In this document: positions 52,858 to 62,525 of the stretch, one piece after another | Position numbering within the stretch: position 1 is the first letter of the stretch | Layout of the letters: every line of letters begins with the position of its first letter | DNA from: Streptococcus cuniculi | GTDB taxonomy: Bacteria; Bacillota; Bacilli; Lactobacillales; Streptococcaceae | Direction: 5' to 3' | Assembly: GCF_001921845.1 (NCBI RefSeq) | Contig: NZ_MSJM01000001.1 | Coordinates: 124,001 to 188,000 of the forward strand | DNA length: 64,000 nt | Made by a program: the position numbers and the translations under genes | The notes under the pieces: model-generated | Told to the model about the DNA's origin: nothing | The model's input: the letters and a program-made list of their open reading frames with translations, nothing else | Database searches by the model: none

Positions 52858-53812
52858 TTTCATCTTCTGGCTCATAAGCCCTGATAATCTCGGCAACAAC
52901 AGGGTGGCGGACAACGTCCTTGGCAGAAAAATGCACGAAGTCAATCTGCGGGATTTTTTTCAATTTCTCAGTCGCATCAATCAAACCAGACTTGACATTG
53001 CGCGGCAGGTCAATCTGGCTGCTATCGCCATTGACAATCATCTTGGAGTGAAAACCAAGTCGGGTCAAAAACATCTTCATCTGCATAATGGTCGTATTTT
53101 GCGCCTCATCCAAGATAACAAAGGCATCTTCCAAGGTCCGACCACGCATATAGGCAAGTGGCGCAATCTCGATAATCTCACGCTCCATCAGCCGCGTCGT
53201 CTGGTCTTTTCCTAAAATCTGATAGAGGGCATCATAAACAGGACGAAGATAGGGATCGACCTTTTCTTTCAAATCGCCCGGTAAAAATCCAAGGCTCTCT
53301 CCTGCCTCTACCGCAGGACGGGTCAAGATAATGCGCTTGACTTGACCACGCTTAAGAGCTGTAACGGCAAGCGTCACTGCAAGGAAGGTTTTCCCCGTCC
53401 CAGCTGGTCCAATCCCAAAGACAATGTCATGGTCCTTGATACTGTCCACATACAATTTTTGCCCCAAGGTCTTGACACGAATGGGCTTGCCATAATGATC
53501 CTTGATGATTTCTTCTTCATAGAGAGCCACAAATTTCTCAATTTCATCGTTTTTGGCCATGGAAATAGCCGTCACCACATCGGGCAACTGAATGGTTAAA
53601 CCACGGTTGATTAAGACGAGTAAGGATTGGATGACGAGGCGCGCCAGCTCAACATCGGCTGGCTCCCCAATGACTTGTACCACTTCTGTACGGGCATGAA
53701 TCACCACATCCAGCTCCTGCTCCATCAGCCGCAGATGACGTTCATTGGATCCAAATAAGCTCAGCATATCATCTGGGTGAGAAAGGTGAATATCAATTGA
53801 ATGTTCTTGCAA
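52853..53812 (-). CDS. PhoH-like ATPase
   Basis: A 319-aa cytoplasmic P-loop protein of the PhoH family, linked to RNA metabolism in other bacteria. Walker A GPAGTGKTFLA (about 138-148), Walker B AFVILDEAQNTT and the family's LTRPAVEAGESLGFLPGD are present. The start is TTG at 53812, 8 nt after AGGAG, giving MQEHSIDIHLSHPDD, the family's normal N-terminus. Next to yozE, as in other streptococci. Confidence 0.92.
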   Translation of the reverse strand: MQEHSIDIHLSHPDDMLSLFGSNERHLRLMEQELDVVIHARTEVVQVIGEPADVELARLVIQSLLVLINRGLTIQLPDVVTAISMAKNDEIEKFVALYEEEIIKDHYGKPIRVKTLGQKLYVDSIKDHDIVFGIGPAGTGKTFLAVTLAVTALKRGQVKRIILTRPAVEAGESLGFLPGDLKEKVDPYLRPVYDALYQILGKDQTTRLMEREIIEIAPLAYMRGRTLEDAFVILDEAQNTTIMQMKMFLTRLGFHSKMIVNGDSSQIDLPRNVKSGLIDATEKLKKIPQIDFVHFSAKDVVRHPVVAEIIRAYEPEDEK

Positions 53813-53851
53813 TAGCTTGCTCCTTTATCGGTCTTTTTTCTATTATATCAA

Positions 53852-53877
53852 AAAAATAGCCTCGCAGGGCTATTTTT
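53852..53877 (-). terminator. Terminator between yozE and phoH
   Basis: AAAATAGCC and GGCTATTTT around TCGCAG with T-runs. Confidence 0.75.
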
Positions 53878-53927
53878 ACTTGTTATCATCTCTTAGTTTT
53901 ATGTAGTTACTCGCAAACGAGTCGCAG

Positions 53928-53981
53928 GAGGCTGGGACAACGAAATCGAACTCTTATGAGTTACCGATTTCTATCCCACTT
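53928..53981. repeat. GAGGCTGGGAC repeat, minimal form
   Basis: GAGGCTGGGACAACGAAATCG joined to CGATTTCTATCCCACTTCC with only a short middle; the long inner modules of 11905-12136 and 20341-20518 are absent. Confidence 0.75.
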
Positions 53982-54022
53982 CCAAAAAGAGTGAACGACG
54001 TAATAGATTATCTTTCAAAAAC

Positions 54023-54238
54023 TCAATGAGCCACATATTCTTCCCAAATACGGTCAAACTCTGCCATAGAAAAACTGAAACTTGCCCGTTCTTCCAGAAA
54101 ACGACTCACTTCATCAAACTCATCTGACTGCTTGGGAAAATCGGATTCTTCAAAGGCCAAGTCAGCTAGGATAGCGACCGGTTCATGACTTTTGGGATTG
54201 CGCTGGGTCATGAGCCAGCTATAAAAACTCTTTCGCAC
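54023..54238 (-). CDS. YozE/UPF0346 family protein
   Basis: A 71-aa acidic protein of the YozE_SAM_like family, recognisable by [12 protein letters not shown] at the start and [14 protein letters not shown] at the end. It has a helical SAM-like fold; function unknown. It lies 11 bp after the carboxypeptidase gene and probably shares its transcript. Confidence 0.88.
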   Translation of the reverse strand: MRKSFYSWLMTQRNPKSHEPVAILADLAFEESDFPKQSDEFDEVSRFLEERASFSFSMAEFDRIWEEYVAH

Positions 54239-54249
54239 AACAGCCTCAC

Positions 54250-55623
54250 TTATCTTCTACGGCGACGTGACCGAGAAACAGTCCGTCCTTCTTCCATTTG
54301 CTCACGGCGTTTCTTACTCTTACGTTTTGCCAATATCAGTGGTAAAGCTAAGCCAATCAGCACTAGAGGAATGACGACAACATACCAGTAAGTACGTGCC
54401 AGTCCCTTCCAATCAATCGAGTTCAACTTATTCAAGCCAGCTTCAGTGCTACTTGTAGTTGTTAAATCTGTCTCTGCTTCTGCCTGCTCAACTGTCATGC
54501 TGTCTGAAATCAAAGGACTAACGGACTCTAGTCCATTGTTGACCCGCAGTTGATTATTTTCAACTGTGTAGGTTGGCTCTTCTCCACGACGCACCGTCGC
54601 ATAAAAATCTGACGGTAGATTGTAGGTTTGACCATTGATAGTCTGCTTACCTGCGCTCAATACTTTTTTGTAGTCGTAATCCTTATAGGCTTTTTCAATC
54701 AAGGCATTGCCAAATGGATGACGATAGTATTCCCCGTCTTGGTCAGACCAATCACCAACTCCCATAATCAGACTGATGAGACGTTGCTCCCCTCGTTTAA
54801 TGGTTGCAATATAGTTAAAAGCAGCAAGCGGACTAGAACCCGTCTTCAAACCATCCACACCTTTAATCCCGTATTTTGCACCAGGCAGTGAATAATTGTA
54901 GGTTTCAAAGGTTTCTTCGTAAGGCGTTCCTGCTTTTACTGTCACAACAGGATCCTTAGTATGCTCCAAAATCCCTGGGTAATTTTTCAAAAAATGATAA
55001 ACGAGAATGGACAAATCCCTTGCTGTTGTTTGGTTGGAAGCATTGTGATCATAACGGGTTGGATTATAGTAGCCCTTAAAGGAAGCCGCAGATGCTCCAC
55101 TAGCATTCGACCAATAGGTGTTGGTCATCCCCAACTCCTGTGACTTGGCATTCATCATATCCAAAAAGGCATCTGGATCATTATTTGAAACATAATTGGC
55201 CAACATCACCGTGGTCGCATTGGAAGACGGAACAGCGGTCATAGTAATCAATTCGCCAACGGTATAGTCCACACCTGCCACAATATTGTTATTGGAGATT
55301 TCATAGATTCCTGCAATTGCTTGGTCATTTGCTGTCGCTGTAATCACCGTATCTTCGTTAAATTTCCCTTGACTCATGGCCTCATAGACCAGATACAGGG
55401 TCATGACCTTACTCATACTAGCCGGATCTCGCAGCTCATCAGGGTTATCTTGCCAAACAACATCCCCGGTATTTCCATCAATGATAATCGATGACTTAGG
55501 ACGGTTGATTTCTTTGACATCATACCCTGCTGCTCTCGTAATATCCATCAATTCATCTGCCCAAACAGGGACTGACACCGTGGATACGATTAGCACCAAA
55601 CACCACGCTACAAGTTTCTTCAC
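54250..55623 (-). CDS. D-alanyl-D-alanine carboxypeptidase (low-molecular-weight PBP)
   Basis: A 457-aa extracellular enzyme trimming the terminal D-Ala of peptidoglycan stem peptides. A signal peptide (1-22) precedes the penicillin-binding domain with S69-M-S-K72, S133-S-N135 and K260-T-G262. A C-terminal beta domain follows, then a transmembrane anchor (about 415-435) and a very basic tail ending in five Arg. The Arg/Lys-rich tail is longer than in typical DacA. Inserted between cvfB and yozE, which are often adjacent in streptococci. Confidence 0.93.
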   Translation of the reverse strand: MKKLVAWCLVLIVSTVSVPVWADELMDITRAAGYDVKEINRPKSSIIIDGNTGDVVWQDNPDELRDPASMSKVMTLYLVYEAMSQGKFNEDTVITATANDQAIAGIYEISNNNIVAGVDYTVGELITMTAVPSSNATTVMLANYVSNNDPDAFLDMMNAKSQELGMTNTYWSNASGASAASFKGYYNPTRYDHNASNQTTARDLSILVYHFLKNYPGILEHTKDPVVTVKAGTPYEETFETYNYSLPGAKYGIKGVDGLKTGSSPLAAFNYIATIKRGEQRLISLIMGVGDWSDQDGEYYRHPFGNALIEKAYKDYDYKKVLSAGKQTINGQTYNLPSDFYATVRRGEEPTYTVENNQLRVNNGLESVSPLISDSMTVEQAEAETDLTTTSSTEAGLNKLNSIDWKGLARTYWYVVVIPLVLIGLALPLILAKRKSKKRREQMEEGRTVSRSRRRRR

Positions 55624-55684
55624 TCTCGATCTCCTATCTTTCTTTACTATTTTCTATAACGAACGGCAGACAAAAAAGGTCTAC

Positions 55685-56539
55685 CTAGACCAATTCCGTC
55701 CCCAGTTCATCCTGCTTAATTTTTCCAGCCTTCATCAAGCCACCCAGCGCTTTTTTAAACTGACCTTTTGAAATACCAAAGGTAGCCTTGATGTCTTCTG
55801 GAGATGATTTATCATTTAAGGTCATAAAGCCCCCATTGCTCTCCAGATAGGTCAATACCATCTGCGCATCATTTTCCAACATCTCAAAAGAACGCGGTTT
55901 GACAGACAAATTCAAGGTCCGATCCACTGGGCGGTAACCAATGACACGCGCCTGCAACTCCTCACCGAGCCGTGGCTCTGTAAATCGCTCACTTGGGTGA
56001 ATGAAGCCTAACATATTGTTATCTGGTAGATAGACGAAGGTTCCACTCAATTTCAGGCGATAGACAATGGCCCGCAAATTTTGATTTTGCATATTGTCAT
56101 AGGCAGGTCCAGCCAAACGCTGAAAATCCTCTTGGAAGGCAGGCAAGGCCCAAATGCGGTCTTTTTTATCTACATCGTAGCGGACATAGAGCTTGTCACC
56201 TTTCTTTGGCCACAACTCTTTGATGTCAGGCAGGACATCAAGAGACACCACCACCTGTTTATCAGGCAAGCCCGTATCGACAAAGACACCGAGGTCCCGG
56301 CGCACTTCTGTCACCTCTCCCCAGCCAAAACTAGTGCGGGTAGCTGCTACTTCTTTGGTCGTCACACGGAGTTTCTGCTTCATATCCGTATAGGCAAAGC
56401 CTTTGACAGACTCACCTAGCTGATGCTCCCCCTCTTCTTTTGCCAGAGCAAAGGTCAAACCCTCTTTTTGGACAAAGTAAAATTCCTTATTCTCGTCTGT
56501 CACGAGACCCGTGATAAAGGTTGCTAATAATTGATTCAT
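55685..56539 (-). CDS. cvfB: CvfB-type S1 RNA-binding protein
   Basis: A 284-aa RNA-binding regulator of the CvfB family, with S1-like domains (GWGEVTEVRRDLGVFVDTGLP; GTFVYLPDNNMLGFIHPSE) and a C-terminal winged helix (SPEDIKATFGISKGQFKKALGGL). I start at MNQLLATFITGLV; a longer frame upstream is not family-like. Shine-Dalgarno is weak. It is downstream of pyrH-frr, separated by a MITE-like element. Confidence 0.85.
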   Translation of the reverse strand: MNQLLATFITGLVTDENKEFYFVQKEGLTFALAKEEGEHQLGESVKGFAYTDMKQKLRVTTKEVAATRTSFGWGEVTEVRRDLGVFVDTGLPDKQVVVSLDVLPDIKELWPKKGDKLYVRYDVDKKDRIWALPAFQEDFQRLAGPAYDNMQNQNLRAIVYRLKLSGTFVYLPDNNMLGFIHPSERFTEPRLGEELQARVIGYRPVDRTLNLSVKPRSFEMLENDAQMVLTYLESNGGFMTLNDKSSPEDIKATFGISKGQFKKALGGLMKAGKIKQDELGTELV

Positions 56540-56601
56540 ATCGTTCTTTCTATTTTTACTGGCAGACACCACAAACAAGATGAGCTTTGGGTTTCATCTT
56601 G

Positions 56602-56705
56602 TATAGTGAATTGAATAAAGGTTAGGACATCGTTAAGTCGCTTTGATGAACGCCAGTTCTATCTGCAGCTCCTTGCCTTGTCCTATTCTTTTTCAATCCA
56701 CTATA
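56602..56705. repeat. TATAGTG MITE-like element, copy 1
   Basis: A 104-bp element with inverted ends TATAGTGAATTGAATAAAGG and the complement of CTATTCTTTTTCAATCCACTATA's outer part. A near copy is at 60985-61098. It begins right at the end of a hairpin ACAAGATGA/TCATCTTGT (about 56576-56601) that may be the terminator of pyrH-frr or of the preceding sequence. Confidence 0.8.
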
Positions 56706-56785
56706 AATCATTTCTCCAGCTATTTCATCAATGGCCCTATAACGCCAAAAGGGCCGAGGGATTTTTCCCCACCCATAGATTTTTC

Positions 56786-57343
56786 TTAGACCTCTAAGAG
56801 TTCTTTTTCTTTCTCGGCCGTCATTTGGTCGATTTTCTTAATGGCATCATCTGTCACTTTTTGAATCTCTTTCTCAAGTGATTTCAAATCGTCTTCGGTA
56901 ATTTCCTTGGCTTTTTCAGCTTTCTTAGCTTCGTCCATTGCATCGCGGCGGATATTACGGATAGCTACCTTAGAATTTTCCCCGACCTTCTTCACATCTT
57001 TAGCCAAGTTTTTACGAGTTTCTTCGGTCAAGGCTGGAATGACCAAGCGAATGACTGTACCGTCAGATTGTGGGGTCAAACCAAGGTCAGAAGCGTTAAG
57101 CGCACGTTCAATATCCTTTAAGATAGACTTGTCAAATGGGGTAATCAACAAGACACGCGCTTCTGGAACCGTAATCCCTGCCAATTGGTTGAGCGGTGTA
57201 TCTGCTCCGTAGTATTCAACTGAAATGCGGTCGAGCAAGCTTGCATTGGCACGACCTGCACGGATGTGGCTAAATTCACGCGCCAAACTTTGGTGCGACT
57301 GCGCCATGCGCTCTTGCGCTTTTGAAATAATTTCTTTTGTCAT
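56786..57343 (-). CDS. frr: Ribosome recycling factor
   Basis: Splits post-termination ribosomes with EF-G. The 185-aa protein has the family core [16 protein letters not shown], the domain II region [14 protein letters not shown], and the C-terminal long helix ending in KEKELLEV. 10 bp downstream of pyrH with AAGGAGA, an operon. Confidence 0.97.
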   Translation of the reverse strand: MTKEIISKAQERMAQSHQSLAREFSHIRAGRANASLLDRISVEYYGADTPLNQLAGITVPEARVLLITPFDKSILKDIERALNASDLGLTPQSDGTVIRLVIPALTEETRKNLAKDVKKVGENSKVAIRNIRRDAMDEAKKAEKAKEITEDDLKSLEKEIQKVTDDAIKKIDQMTAEKEKELLEV

Positions 57344-57353
57344 AAGATCTCCT

Positions 57354-58088
57354 TTATTTTACTTCTTTGTTATTTGAAACCGTTGTTCCGATTTGCTCTC
57401 CAAATACAACACGTTTGATATTGCCAGGCTCGTTCATGTTAAAGACAACAAGGTCAATATCATTGTCCATTGATAGGGTAGAAGCCGTTGCATCCATGAT
57501 TTTCAAGCCGCGGCTGATGACTTCACGGTGGGTGAGTTCGTTAAATTTGACAGCGTTGGCATCTTTCTTAGGATCGGCATTGTAGACACCGTCCACCCCA
57601 TTTTTAGCCATTAAAATGGCATCTGCCTCAATTTCAGCTGCACGAAGGGCTGCTGTTGTATCCGTTGAAAAGTAAGGGGAACCAATTCCTGCACCAAAAA
57701 TCACGATTCTGCCTTTTTCCAAGTGGCGCAAGGCACGGCCACGAATGTAAGGCTCTGCGACGGATTGCATGGCAATGGCTGTCTGCACACGCGTATCCAC
57801 ACCAAACTGTTGAAGGGCGTCTGCCATGACCAAGGCATTCATCACCGTACCAAGCATACCTGTGTAATCTGCCTGCACACGATCCATACCCGCTTCTGCT
57901 GCTGGCTCTCCACGCCAAAGATTTCCACCACCGATTACCAAAGCAATCTGAACACCTGAAGCAGCCACTTCTTGAATTTCTTGCGCCATTTTTTGAACCG
58001 TTGGAATATCAATCCCAACACCGCGTTCACCAGCCAAGGCTTCTCCAGATAATTTTATAAGAATACGTTCATATTTTGGTTTCATCAT
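57354..58088 (-). CDS. pyrH: Uridylate kinase
   Basis: Phosphorylates UMP to UDP. The 244-aa amino acid kinase-fold protein has [34 protein letters not shown] [14 protein letters not shown], and [12 protein letters not shown]. Two ATGs (58088 and 58085) follow GAGGAGTAAG; either is possible. The pyrH-frr pairing is conserved. Confidence 0.97.
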   Translation of the reverse strand: MMKPKYERILIKLSGEALAGERGVGIDIPTVQKMAQEIQEVAASGVQIALVIGGGNLWRGEPAAEAGMDRVQADYTGMLGTVMNALVMADALQQFGVDTRVQTAIAMQSVAEPYIRGRALRHLEKGRIVIFGAGIGSPYFSTDTTAALRAAEIEADAILMAKNGVDGVYNADPKKDANAVKFNELTHREVISRGLKIMDATASTLSMDNDIDLVVFNMNEPGNIKRVVFGEQIGTTVSNNKEVK

Positions 58089-58159
58089 CTTACTCCTCTA
58101 TTCTATCTTTACTATTTTATCATAAAATTTTTATTTTATGTAGTCTGATGAGCAGATAA

Positions 58160-58190
58160 AAAAGAAAAATCTCCAGAAGGAGACTTTTCT
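58160..58190 (-). terminator. Probable terminator after the flippase gene
   Basis: AGAAAAATCTCC and GGAGACTTTTCT form an imperfect stem (loop AGAA) overlapping the flippase stop codon. Confidence 0.6.
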
Positions 58191-59829
58191 ATGAAATGTG
58201 TAATGTTTTACGCAAGAGAACTGCTCGACTGCCAATCAATTTGTCCAATTGGCGGGTCTTCAAGGTCAAGATTCCAAAAATCAGAATGCCGACAAGACCT
58301 GAAATTCCCACATGAATCGCACTTGACACGTAACCTGTTACAGGAATAATCAAGCTAAGACCTGTTTCCACCAGCCAAACACCCATTCCCATAATAAGGG
58401 AAATCACCAGAACCTTGCGAATATCTTTCCATAAGCGCCTTTGCGAAATCGGAAGGACTTGATTGATTCGACGGTCAAATAAAATCACCGAAACGGTCAA
58501 GCCAACCGCAGTCGACACTAGAGGACCGTAAACCTGGAATACATATAGGGCTGGGAGTTGAAGAACCAGTTTTACCCCTAAACCGATGAAGAAATACCAA
58601 ATCGCTTTCCGGTTCTGGAAAATCGCCTGAATCAGTACTCCCACCAATGAATACAAGCCTTGAATGAAAATTAAGAGAAGATTGATGATAAAGAGATAAA
58701 TCGCTTGATCCTCCGCAGGACCATAAAAAACACTGTAGAGAGGACGCGCGATGATTACCGAACCAACAATAGCAGGAATAATCAAGAGGAAAAAGAGCTG
58801 GATATTGTCGACGATTAAATCCGCAGTCCCTTTCATATCCTTTTGTACAAAACGCTCTGTCACCATCGGAATCGCCACAGCAGCAATTGAGACAGAAATC
58901 CCAATAATCAACATGGTAATCTTACTTGGATTAGAGGTCATATAGGCTGAAAACACCAATAATTCTTCTCTTGTGTAATCGGTAATCCGAAGAAGGGTAT
59001 TGACAAAGGTGAGCTGGTCCACCATCTGGAAAATCTGAATGGCACAACCTAAAATAATGAGCGGAATCGCTTCTTTCATCGTCTCTAGAATCAGCGGTTT
59101 TAAGTGAATTGTATCGCCTGCAGGCTTGGCCTTCATGATTTTTTCAATGAAACCTTCTTTATAAAGCGTATAAATCAATACTCCAGCACTAGCAATCATT
59201 CCAATAAAAGCAGCGAAGGTCGACTGGATCACCGCTGAAAGGTAATCACCTGACCCCAATTTCATGATGTAGAAGGTCGCTCCTAGAATCCAAATCACAC
59301 GGACAATCTGCTCCACAATTTGGCTAATGGCATAGGGCTTCATATCTTGATGCCCCTGGAAAAAACCACGCATGATGCTCATAGCAGGGAAAATAAAGAG
59401 TGGTGGAACCAGACTATACATGACTGGCGTTAACTGTTCTTTTGCTCCTGACCATTCAGCCAAGGCTGGAGAACTGATGAACATAATCCCTGCAAAGACC
59501 GCCCCTAAAATCAGCATAAGTTTTAAAAACTCTCTGACTATGTAGTAGGAAATATCCTGTCGCCCTTGCACGTTGTACTTGGCAATCTGCTTGGCCACCG
59601 CAGGAGGTAGCCCAATTGTTGAAATCAGCAGGAAGTTCCCATACACTTGATAGCCCATACCAAAAAGAGTATTGGCTTCTGCCCGGTGGCTCCCCATCCA
59701 CATATACCAAGGAATAATATAGGCAATACCAAGCAAACGGCTGATAAAATTTCCAGCTGTTAGCCAAGCTAACCCCTTAGCCATGCTTTCCTGCTGTTGG
59801 GTCTGCTCTGTTGTTTTATGTTCCGCCAT
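58189..59829 (-). CDS. Lipid II flippase, MurJ/YtgP type
   Basis: A 546-aa MOP-superfamily transporter with about 14 transmembrane helices, of the streptococcal YtgP/MurJ group that flips lipid II for cell wall growth. Features are a polar N-terminus, SMAKGLAWLTAGNFISRLLG, FGMGYQVYGNFLLISTIGLPPAVAKQ and RGFFQGHQDMKPYAISQ. Polysaccharide flippases share the fold, but position among core genes and absence of a capsule locus favour MurJ. The frame starts 7 codons before a plausible alternative. Confidence 0.82.
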   Translation of the reverse strand: MAEHKTTEQTQQQESMAKGLAWLTAGNFISRLLGIAYIIPWYMWMGSHRAEANTLFGMGYQVYGNFLLISTIGLPPAVAKQIAKYNVQGRQDISYYIVREFLKLMLILGAVFAGIMFISSPALAEWSGAKEQLTPVMYSLVPPLFIFPAMSIMRGFFQGHQDMKPYAISQIVEQIVRVIWILGATFYIMKLGSGDYLSAVIQSTFAAFIGMIASAGVLIYTLYKEGFIEKIMKAKPAGDTIHLKPLILETMKEAIPLIILGCAIQIFQMVDQLTFVNTLLRITDYTREELLVFSAYMTSNPSKITMLIIGISVSIAAVAIPMVTERFVQKDMKGTADLIVDNIQLFFLLIIPAIVGSVIIARPLYSVFYGPAEDQAIYLFIINLLLIFIQGLYSLVGVLIQAIFQNRKAIWYFFIGLGVKLVLQLPALYVFQVYGPLVSTAVGLTVSVILFDRRINQVLPISQRRLWKDIRKVLVISLIMGMGVWLVETGLSLIIPVTGYVSSAIHVGISGLVGILIFGILTLKTRQLDKLIGSRAVLLRKTLHIS

Positions 59830-59906
59830 ATTCGTCCTCTCGTCCCTTTCTATCTGTCCAATGTCTAATTATAACCTTTTACACCCAACTTGTAAAATCA
59901 GAACTC

Positions 59907-60010
59907 ATACTCTATAAAAATCAAAATCTGACTAGGCAACGAAATCGTAGCTAGAACTGAAGTTCAGCAAGGTGAGTTAACGACGTCAGACTTTGATTTT
60001 TGACGAGTAT
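59907..60010. repeat. BOX-like repeat
   Basis: ATACTC at one end and GAGTAT at the other, with AAAATCAAAATCTGACTAGG (boxA-like), GAACTGAAGTTCA and a GATTTTTGACGAGTAT end (boxC-like). Related to 27845-27952. Confidence 0.6.
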
Positions 60011-60052
60011 CACTCCCCCATAGTCCATCCATGACTACACCAAGTGTTCCAA

Positions 60053-60085
60053 CAAAAAAGTTGGAGAAACCCAACTTTCTTTTTA
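60053..60085 (-). terminator. Terminator after the GST-like gene
   Basis: AAAAGTTGG pairs with CCAACTTTC/T with loop AGAAAC; T- and A-runs flank it, so it may also act on the plus strand. Confidence 0.75.
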
Positions 60086-60131
60086 CTATTCCAATACCTA
60101 ATAACGAGGACTTGCAAGGCCACGGTTAGGA

Positions 60132-60920
60132 CTATTTTCCAATACTCTTATACTCAACTGCCAGTCCCCTTTGCACTGCTGGGCGGGCTGCAATTTTTTC
60201 GGTCCATTCGTTTAGATGTTTGTAAGAAGCAACATCTAAAAATTCTGCTGAACCTGGATAGAGCTTGCCTTCAACCAGACGGCCATACCAAGACCAGATA
60301 GCAATATCTGCAATGCTGTATTCGTCACCTGCGATATAAGGACGCGTTGCTAGCAATTGATCCAAGACATCCAGCTGGCGTTTGGTTTCCATGGTGTAGC
60401 GGTTAATCGGATACTCTTGCGCACTCGGTGCATAATGGAAGAAATGCCCAAAACCGCCTCCGACAAATGGCGCGGCCCCTGTTTGCCAGAAGAGCCAATT
60501 CATCATTTCTGTCTTGGTAAGCACATCTTTCGGGAGGAGTTTGCCATATTTCTCCGCCAAATAGAGCAAAATATGAGCCGATTCAAAGACCTTGACATCT
60601 TCCTCACCTGATTGATCCACCAAGGCAGGGATTTTCGAGTTGGGATTGATGTCCACAAAGCCTGACCCAAACTGATCACCTTGCCCAATATTGATGAGAA
60701 AGAGGTCATACCCTGCATCTGTCACGCCCAGTTCCTTTAATTCTTCTAGCATAATCGCTACTTTTATCCCATTTGGAGTACCGAGCGAGTAGACTTGCAA
60801 AGGATTTTCCCCTCGTGGCAAAACCTGTTCAAAGCGACTGCCAGCTGTCGGACGGTTGCCACTTCGGTTATCATTTTTATCTTCCCACGACCATACTTGA
60901 GGTTTTACATATTCTGTCAT
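60132..60920 (-). CDS. Glutathione S-transferase-like disulfide reductase (YghU family)
   Basis: A 262-aa protein with an N-terminal thioredoxin-like GST domain (PLQVYSLGTPNGIKVAIMLEEL, NPNSKIPALVD) and an all-helical C-terminal domain (GDEYSIADIAIWSWYGRLVEG). The YghU/YfcG group reduces disulfides using glutathione. ATG at 60920 follows AGGAAG; the in-frame extension upstream is not family-like. It lies alone between repeats, so it is probably an independent unit. Confidence 0.88.
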   Translation of the reverse strand: MTEYVKPQVWSWEDKNDNRSGNRPTAGSRFEQVLPRGENPLQVYSLGTPNGIKVAIMLEELKELGVTDAGYDLFLINIGQGDQFGSGFVDINPNSKIPALVDQSGEEDVKVFESAHILLYLAEKYGKLLPKDVLTKTEMMNWLFWQTGAAPFVGGGFGHFFHYAPSAQEYPINRYTMETKRQLDVLDQLLATRPYIAGDEYSIADIAIWSWYGRLVEGKLYPGSAEFLDVASYKHLNEWTEKIAARPAVQRGLAVEYKSIGK

Positions 60921-60984
60921 CTTTTCATGCTTCCTTTCATTTCTTTTCCTATTAACCTTATAAAATTTCAGGAAAAATGTCAAT

Positions 60985-61098
60985 TACAGTGAATTGAATA
61001 AAGGTTAGGACATCGTCCAGTCGTTTTGATGAAGGCCAATGAAGGCCAGTTCTATCTGCAGCTCCTTGCCTTATCTATTCCTTTCTCAATCCACTATA
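60985..61098. repeat. TATAGTG MITE-like element, copy 2
   Basis: Same ends and core as 56602-56705 (GTTAGGACATCGT, GTTCTATCTGCAGCTCCTTG) with a short internal tandem duplication (GAAGGCCAAT repeated). One terminal base differs (TACAGTG). Confidence 0.8.
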
Positions 61099-61124
61099 TT
61101 TGAAATAAAATAATATTTACATGC

Positions 61125-61157
61125 AAAAAGCCTTATCAAGCGATAAGACTTTTTTTA
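61125..61157 (-). terminator. Terminator of the rplK-rplA operon
   Basis: AAAAAGCCTTATC and GATAAGACTTTTTT around AAGC with one mismatch, 5-30 bp after the rplA stop. Confidence 0.85.
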
Positions 61158-61161
61158 TTTA

Positions 61162-61851
61162 TTACAATGAATTTGGATCAACCTTGATACCAACACCTTG
61201 AGTAGTGGTGATTGTCAAACTTGTGATGTAAGTACCTTTTGCTGTAGCTGGTTTTGCTTTAACAATTGTATCGTGGAAAGCCTTGAAGTTTCCAACCAAT
61301 TGCTCAGCGTTGAATGATACTTTACCGATGATAGCTTGTACGATACCTGCTTTGTCAGCACGGTAAGTGATTTTACCACCTTTAGATTCTTCAACTGCTT
61401 TTGCAACATCCATTGTTACAGTACCAGTTTTAGGGTTTGGCATCAAGTTACGTGGTCCAAGGACACGTCCAAGACGTCCAACAAGCGCCATCATATCAGG
61501 TGTTGCGATTACAACGTCGAAATCTAACCAACCACCGTTGATTTTTGCAACGAGGTCATCTTCACCAACAAAGTCTGCACCAGCAGCTTTTGCTTCTTCA
61601 GCTTTTGCACCACGTGCAAACACCAATACGCGTGAAGTTTTACCAGTTCCGTTTGGCAATACCATTGCGCCACGGATTTGTTGATCTGCTTTACGAACGT
61701 CAATGTTCAAGTTGTAAGCAACTTCTACAGTTGCGTCAAATTTTGCAAAGTTAGTTTCTTGTGCAAGAGCTACAGCTTCTTCTACGCTGTATGCTTTTGT
61801 GCTGTCGATTTTTTCAAGTGCAGCACGCATTTGTTTGCTTTTTTTAGCCAT
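61162..61851 (-). CDS. rplA: 50S ribosomal protein L1
   Basis: Ribosome stalk-base protein and translational repressor of its own operon. The 229-aa protein starts [21 protein letters not shown] after AAGGAG and has the L1 signature region [29 protein letters not shown] motif upstream, also found before rplK, is the probable autoregulatory site. Downstream of rplK by 94 bp. Confidence 0.97.
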   Translation of the reverse strand: MAKKSKQMRAALEKIDSTKAYSVEEAVALAQETNFAKFDATVEVAYNLNIDVRKADQQIRGAMVLPNGTGKTSRVLVFARGAKAEEAKAAGADFVGEDDLVAKINGGWLDFDVVIATPDMMALVGRLGRVLGPRNLMPNPKTGTVTMDVAKAVEESKGGKITYRADKAGIVQAIIGKVSFNAEQLVGNFKAFHDTIVKAKPATAKGTYITSLTITTTQGVGIKVDPNSL

Positions 61852-61880
61852 TTTTATTCTCCTTGTAATGTGGTCATATC

Positions 61881-61896
61881 GATTTTCATCTCCCAC
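61881..61896 (-). promoter_or_regulatory. L1-binding-like mRNA motif between rplK and rplA
   Basis: Minus strand GTGGGAGATGAAAATC, followed by ATATGACCACA and preceded by TGACGT, repeats the motif in the rplK leader at 62426-62411. It resembles the L1 site of 23S rRNA (GGGAG...GATGAA). Confidence 0.65.
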
Positions 61897-61945
61897 GTCA
61901 CTCATCAGAAATGATGAAGTCTTGCGGGTTGTGGGGTGTTATTGA

Positions 61946-62371
61946 TTAGTCAACAACAGTGAATCCCATAGAACGAGCAGTACCTTCGATCATACGCATT
62001 GCAGACTCAAGGTTTGCAGCGTTCAAATCTGGCATTTTAGTTTCAGCAATTTCTTGTACTTGTGCACGAGTAACTGTTGCAACTTTTGTTTTGTTTGGTG
62101 TGCCTGAACCTTTTTCAACACCTGCAGCTTTTTTCAAAAGAACAGCAGCTGGTGGTGTCTTACAGATGAAATCAAATGATTTATCTTCGTATACTGAGAT
62201 TACAACTGGGATGATCATACCAGCTTGGTCAGCTGTACGAGCGTTGAATTCCTTAGTGAATCCCATGATATTGATCCCTGCTTGACCAAGTGCTGGTCCG
62301 ACTGGTGGAGCTGGAGTAGCTTTACCTGCAGGAATTTGAAGTTTTACAAGTTTTTCGACTTTTTTAGCCAT
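61946..62371 (-). CDS. rplK: 50S ribosomal protein L11
   Basis: GTPase-centre protein of the large subunit. The 141-aa protein starts [20 protein letters not shown] after TAGGAGG and has [22 protein letters not shown] and the C-terminal rRNA-binding domain ending RSMGFTVVD. Full length. First gene of the rplK-rplA operon. Confidence 0.97.
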   Translation of the reverse strand: MAKKVEKLVKLQIPAGKATPAPPVGPALGQAGINIMGFTKEFNARTADQAGMIIPVVISVYEDKSFDFICKTPPAAVLLKKAAGVEKGSGTPNKTKVATVTRAQVQEIAETKMPDLNAANLESAMRMIEGTARSMGFTVVD

Positions 62372-62407
62372 CTTTAAAATCCTCCTATTGTGGTTTTTGC
62401 GGTAATT

Positions 62408-62430
62408 AAAGATTTTTACCTCCCACAAGT
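62408..62430 (-). promoter_or_regulatory. L1-binding-like leader of rplK
   Basis: Minus strand GTGGGAGGTAAAAATC (62426-62411) 40 nt before rplK, followed by ACCGCAAAAACCACA. Upstream of it is a hairpin GTATGTGA-AAAA-TCACATAC (about 62447-62428). Together these look like the autogenous L1 control leader. Confidence 0.65.
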
Positions 62431-62454
62431 ATGTGATTTTTCACATACCTTCTC

Positions 62455-62482
62455 ATTATACAGTATTCTCGCAAAAAATCAA
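62455..62482 (-). promoter_or_regulatory. rplK promoter
   Basis: TTGATT (62482-62477), 16-bp spacer, TATAAT (62460-62455) with TG just before it. Confidence 0.65.
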
Positions 62483-62525
62483 GTTTTATGTTTACTTTTT
62501 CTCACTTTTTTTATAGAATAAAGCT

